Made by a program: the position numbers and the translations under genes
In this document: piece after piece, positions 61,687 through 64,000 of the stretch
Position numbering within the stretch: the stretch's first letter is position 1
Layout of the letters: each line of letters starts with the position of its first letter
DNA from: Gracilimonas sp046602855
GTDB lineage: Bacteria > Bacteroidota > Rhodothermia > Balneolales > Balneolaceae
Assembly: GCF_046602855.1 (NCBI RefSeq)
Contig: NZ_JBKINJ010000003.1
Location: forward strand, 62,001 to 126,000
DNA length: 64,000 nt
Reading direction: 5' to 3'
Notes under the pieces: model-generated
The model's database searches: none
What the model was told of the DNA's origin: nothing
Seen by the model: only the letters and a program-made list of their open reading frames with translations

Positions 61687-62073
61687 CTACCTTTCGATCT
61701 TATCAATATTTCTTTCGATAGACTCTTTGAGATCGTTGAATTCAATAGGCTTGACAAGGTAATCGAGGTAGTCGGTCTCTTTAGCCCGCTGCACGTGATG
61801 CGGATCAGAGTTACCGGTAATATATATGACCGGTACGTCCGAAAATTTTCGGATCTCTTCCATTGCCGTGATGCCGTCAATTTCACCTTCAAGTGAGATA
61901 TCCATCAAAATGAGATCAGGTTTAATCTTTTGAGCAACTTCAATGGCTGTTTTTCCATAAACGAGTTCCCCTTCAGCATCATAACCCAGTTTTTCCAAAT
62001 AGCTCTCATACAGAAGATTCAGAATTAGATCGTCTTCCACGATCATCACTGTTTTATTCTGTTTATTATCCAT
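61687..62073 (-). CDS. Single-domain response regulator (CheY-like receiver)
   Basis: Codes for 128 aa with only a receiver domain: MIVEDDLILN (acidic pocket), phospho-acceptor Asp58 in LILMDISLEG, Thr/Ser in VIYITGNSD and Lys in YLVKPIEF. There is no output domain, so it probably acts through protein contact or a phosphorelay. It lies 143 bp upstream of the kinase gene on the same strand, with a terminator between. Confidence 0.92.
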   Translation of the reverse strand: MDNKQNKTVMIVEDDLILNLLYESYLEKLGYDAEGELVYGKTAIEVAQKIKPDLILMDISLEGEIDGITAMEEIRKFSDVPVIYITGNSDPHHVQRAKETDYLDYLVKPIEFNDLKESIERNIDKIER

Positions 62074-62224
62074 CTTATCCGATTAATTCAAAAGCTGTAA
62101 GCATTTTATTACCTAATAATAACATGAAAAGATATTAAAGGAAATTTTGTAGGAATAAAAATACGTGAAATTTTAATGCTTAAAATATAAATAGTTAAGT
62201 AAAGAGACCTTTAAGCATAAAATA

Positions 62225-62254
62225 AAAGCCTGCTAAGATGTCTTAGCAGGCTTT
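62225..62254 (-). terminator. Terminator of the tRNA-Leu gene
   Basis: AAAGCCTGCTAAGA (62225-62238) is inverted at 62241-62254 (TCTTAGCAGGCTTT), a 14-bp stem whose innermost pairs open into the loop. On the minus strand it is followed by a T-rich stretch. It lies directly after the tRNA 3' end. Confidence 0.85.
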
Positions 62255-62257
62255 CAG

Positions 62258-62345
62258 TACCGCTGATCGGACTCGAACCGATACGGGCATTTTAATACCC
62301 ATTGGATTTTAAGTCCAACGTGTCTACCAATTCCACCACAGCGGC
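62258..62345 (-). tRNA. tRNA-Leu (anticodon UAA)
   Basis: The minus strand reads GCCGCTGTGGTGGAATTGGT at the 5' end, a 7-bp acceptor stem (first pair G-U) and discriminator A. The anticodon loop CTTAAAA in GGACTTAAAATCC gives UAA. A long variable arm (GGGTATTAAAATGCCC) marks a class II tRNA, and GGTTCGAGTCC is the T arm. CCA is not encoded. Confidence 0.95.
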
Positions 62346-62481
62346 TACGGTTAAGTAGGCGCCAAATATACGGGTTTGTTGATTACATCTTCAAAGTTCT
62401 TTTCACATTTTTCAATTTTTTCGTCTGCCGGTACCGTGATATATTCCGCTTGCATCACATCACTTACTGAATTGAATCTAC

Positions 62482-64000
62482 ATGACACTTGAAGGCTGGT
62501 TTGTTTTAGGGGTAATCCTGATCTGTTTGATCCTGCTGGTTGGCACGTCCATTTCGGTCGATATCATCCTGTTCGCGGGGCTCGCTGTGATCTTCATATC
62601 AGGTATTTTACCTGCAGAGCAGGCTCTTTCAGGCTTTTCCAATGAGGGCATGCTGACGGTAGCTGTTTTATATATCGTGGCGGCAGGCCTGAAGGAGACA
62701 GGGGTTATTCATTATATAGTGGGTAAGGTGATGGGCGATGCGAAGACCGTTAAAAGAGCACAATTACGCATTATGAGTCCGGTTATGGTGATGAGTGCCT
62801 TTATGAACAATACACCGATAGTGGCCTCTTTTATTCCGGCACTGGAGCGGTGGAGCCGCATCTCGCAGATCCAAGTTTCCAAGATCCTTATCCCTTTAAG
62901 TTATTCCGCTATTTTAGGCGGCACCTGTACCCTGATCGGCACAAGCACCAATCTGATCATCAACGGATTGATGATTCAGAACGGTTCTGTTGAAACACTC
63001 GGCCTTTTTGAGCCTGCACTGATCGGTATTCCTGTGGCCATTGCCGGATTTATTTATCTGATGCTTTTTGGAGACCGGCTGCTACCTGAACGGGGGTCCA
63101 GTATGGATACCTTTCAGGATCCCAGGGAGTATACGATTGAGATGATCGTAGAGGCAGAAAGTGCATTGACCGGTAAGACCATTGAAGACGCCGGACTGCG
63201 TAATTTACCGGGATTATACCTGATGGAGATCCAGCGCAATAAGCGAACCATTCCGGCTGTAGGCCCTTATGAATTGCTGAAGGGTAACGACCGGCTGATA
63301 TTTACCGGTATTGTGGATTCCATCATCGATCTGCGGCAGATATCCGGCCTTGTGCCGGCAACGGATCAGGTCTTCAAATTGAATGCCCCGAGAAACGAAC
63401 GGGAGATGATCGAGGCGGTTGTTTCACGATCCAACCCACTGGCGGGGAGAACCATCAAAGATGGGAATTTCAGGGATAGGTACGATGCCGTGGTTATCGC
63501 TGTTTCGCGAAGCGGAGAGCGTATCGATGAAAAGATAGGAGATATCACACTGAAGATGGGTGATGTATTGCTGCTGGAAGCTCATCCCAACTTTGTAAGC
63601 AAATATCGAAACTCCAGTGATTTCTACTTGGTTAGCTCAATTGAGGATTCCACCCCGGTCACTTATGAAAAGGCCTGGCTGGCCGGTCTTTCTTTGGCAG
63701 GAATGGTCGTATTGGCTGCGACCGGCATACTCAGCATGCTGCAGGCAGCTATTGTAGCCGGTGGCTTTCTTCTGGTGACCAAAAGCTTCCGATATTCAAC
63801 TGCTTTGGAAAGTGTGGACTGGCGCGTATTGATAGCCATTGCATCTGCCCTTGGATTGGGAAGTGCCCTGGAGTACACCGGAACCGCAGAATATCTGGCT
63901 ACGAATTTACTATCCCTTGCGGGAGATAATCCCACGCTGGCTTTAGCGTTGACCTACGTGACAACCTGGCTGTTAACGGAAATGATCACCAATAATGCTG
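62482..64000 (+). CDS. SLC13/DASS-type transporter with RCK_C domains, cut by window edge
   Basis: An open frame of 506 codons runs from ATG at 62482 to the right edge with no stop. Hydrophobic helices fill the first 215 residues, with the family motif GGTCTLIGTSTNLIING near 150 and SAFMNNTPIVASFIP near 105. Two cytoplasmic TrkA-C/RCK_C-like domains follow (about 218-300 and 305-385; LLKGNDRLIFTGIVDSI, MGDVLLLEAHPNF). The membrane part then resumes (WLAGLSLAGMVVLAATGIL). This layout is typical of divalent-anion or sulfate permeases of the SLC13 group. The substrate is not known. Confidence 0.92.
   Translation, partial: MTLEGWFVLGVILICLILLVGTSISVDIILFAGLAVIFISGILPAEQALSGFSNEGMLTVAVLYIVAAGLKETGVIHYIVGKVMGDAKTVKRAQLRIMSPVMVMSAFMNNTPIVASFIPALERWSRISQIQVSKILIPLSYSAILGGTCTLIGTSTNLIINGLMIQNGSVETLGLFEPALIGIPVAIAGFIYLMLFGDRLLPERGSSMDTFQDPREYTIEMIVEAESALTGKTIEDAGLRNLPGLYLMEIQRNKRTIPAVGPYELLKGNDRLIFTGIVDSIIDLRQISGLVPATDQVFKLNAPRNEREMIEAVVSRSNPLAGRTIKDGNFRDRYDAVVIAVSRSGERIDEKIGDITLKMGDVLLLEAHPNFVSKYRNSSDFYLVSSIEDSTPVTYEKAWLAGLSLAGMVVLAATGILSMLQAAIVAGGFLLVTKSFRYSTALESVDWRVLIAIASALGLGSALEYTGTAEYLATNLLSLAGDNPTLALALTYVTTWLLTEMITNNA

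Noticed and set aside
1..64000. CRISPR array, prophage or integrated plasmid
   Set aside because: No regular repeat-spacer arrays, no phage structural genes, integrase or transposase were seen; repeats are isolated palindromes.

Overview
The window looks like a chromosomal segment from a marine-type heterotroph of the Bacteroidota / Balneolota branch. This is an inference from gene content: secreted S9, M61 and M24 peptidases, a beta-propeller amidohydrolase, LVIVD and DUF305 lipoproteins, BlaR1/BlaI, a DUF4260 protein, S23-type four-helix-bundle genes, moderate GC, and few strong Shine-Dalgarno sites. No rRNA, prophage, CRISPR array or transposase gene is visible.

Layout. 1-10.6 kb: the N-terminal part of a serine hydrolase (cut by the window edge), a small anchored protein, a membrane Ser/Thr kinase with TPRs divergent from a GAF-SpoIIE phosphatase, an S9 peptidase, and an ABC ATPase plus HlyD adaptor pair. 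10.7-25.4 kb, minus strand: a long phenylacetyl-CoA catabolic operon read paaA-B-C-D-G, DUF4260, paaH-I-J-Y-Z, enoyl-CoA hydratase, then a large amidohydrolase and a terminator. Divergent from paaA lie hppD and hmgA (tyrosine to homogentisate to maleylacetoacetate), so aromatic amino acid breakdown is concentrated here. paaE (epoxidase reductase) and paaK (phenylacetate-CoA ligase) are not in the window. 28-38 kb: M61 peptidase, DUF305 and LVIVD lipoproteins, M24 peptidase, an acyl-CoA synthetase-like enzyme, a Stealth phosphotransferase and a thioesterase. 38-45 kb, plus strand: a fatty-acid beta-oxidation operon (acyl-CoA ligase, FadN-like fusion, thiolase, dienoyl-CoA-reductase-like SDR). 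45-50 kb: small proteins, an oxidoreductase, PspC, BlaR1/BlaI and a SLOG protein. 50-57 kb: two unrelated photolyases (FeS-type and class II), an aldo/keto reductase, two orphan membrane proteins and RarA. 57-64 kb: macrodomain protein, flavin reductase, a two-component pair, a lone receiver, tRNA-Leu(UAA) and the start of an SLC13-type transporter.

The most unusual signal is in the joints between genes. Three four-helix-bundle (S23/IVS-protein-like) genes, two intact and one killed by two nonsense codons, each sit inside the loop of an inverted repeat. Each unit lies between two genes of one catabolic or export operon (hlyD/ABC, paaZ/enoyl-CoA hydratase, fadN/fadA). In two of them a 9+15+11 bp box with fixed spacing lies 2-4 bp outside the 5' arm. 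This resembles the intervening sequences of 23S rRNA transplanted into operon spacers. ORF-less inverted repeats fill most other junctions of the paa/hpp cluster, and two REP-like palindromes share a core but have covarying arms. Separate regulatory signals are a six-unit, 11-bp-period GTTAAC array that resembles a Pho box, LacI/cre-like sites before the paa and fad operons, and a BlaI-like palindrome.
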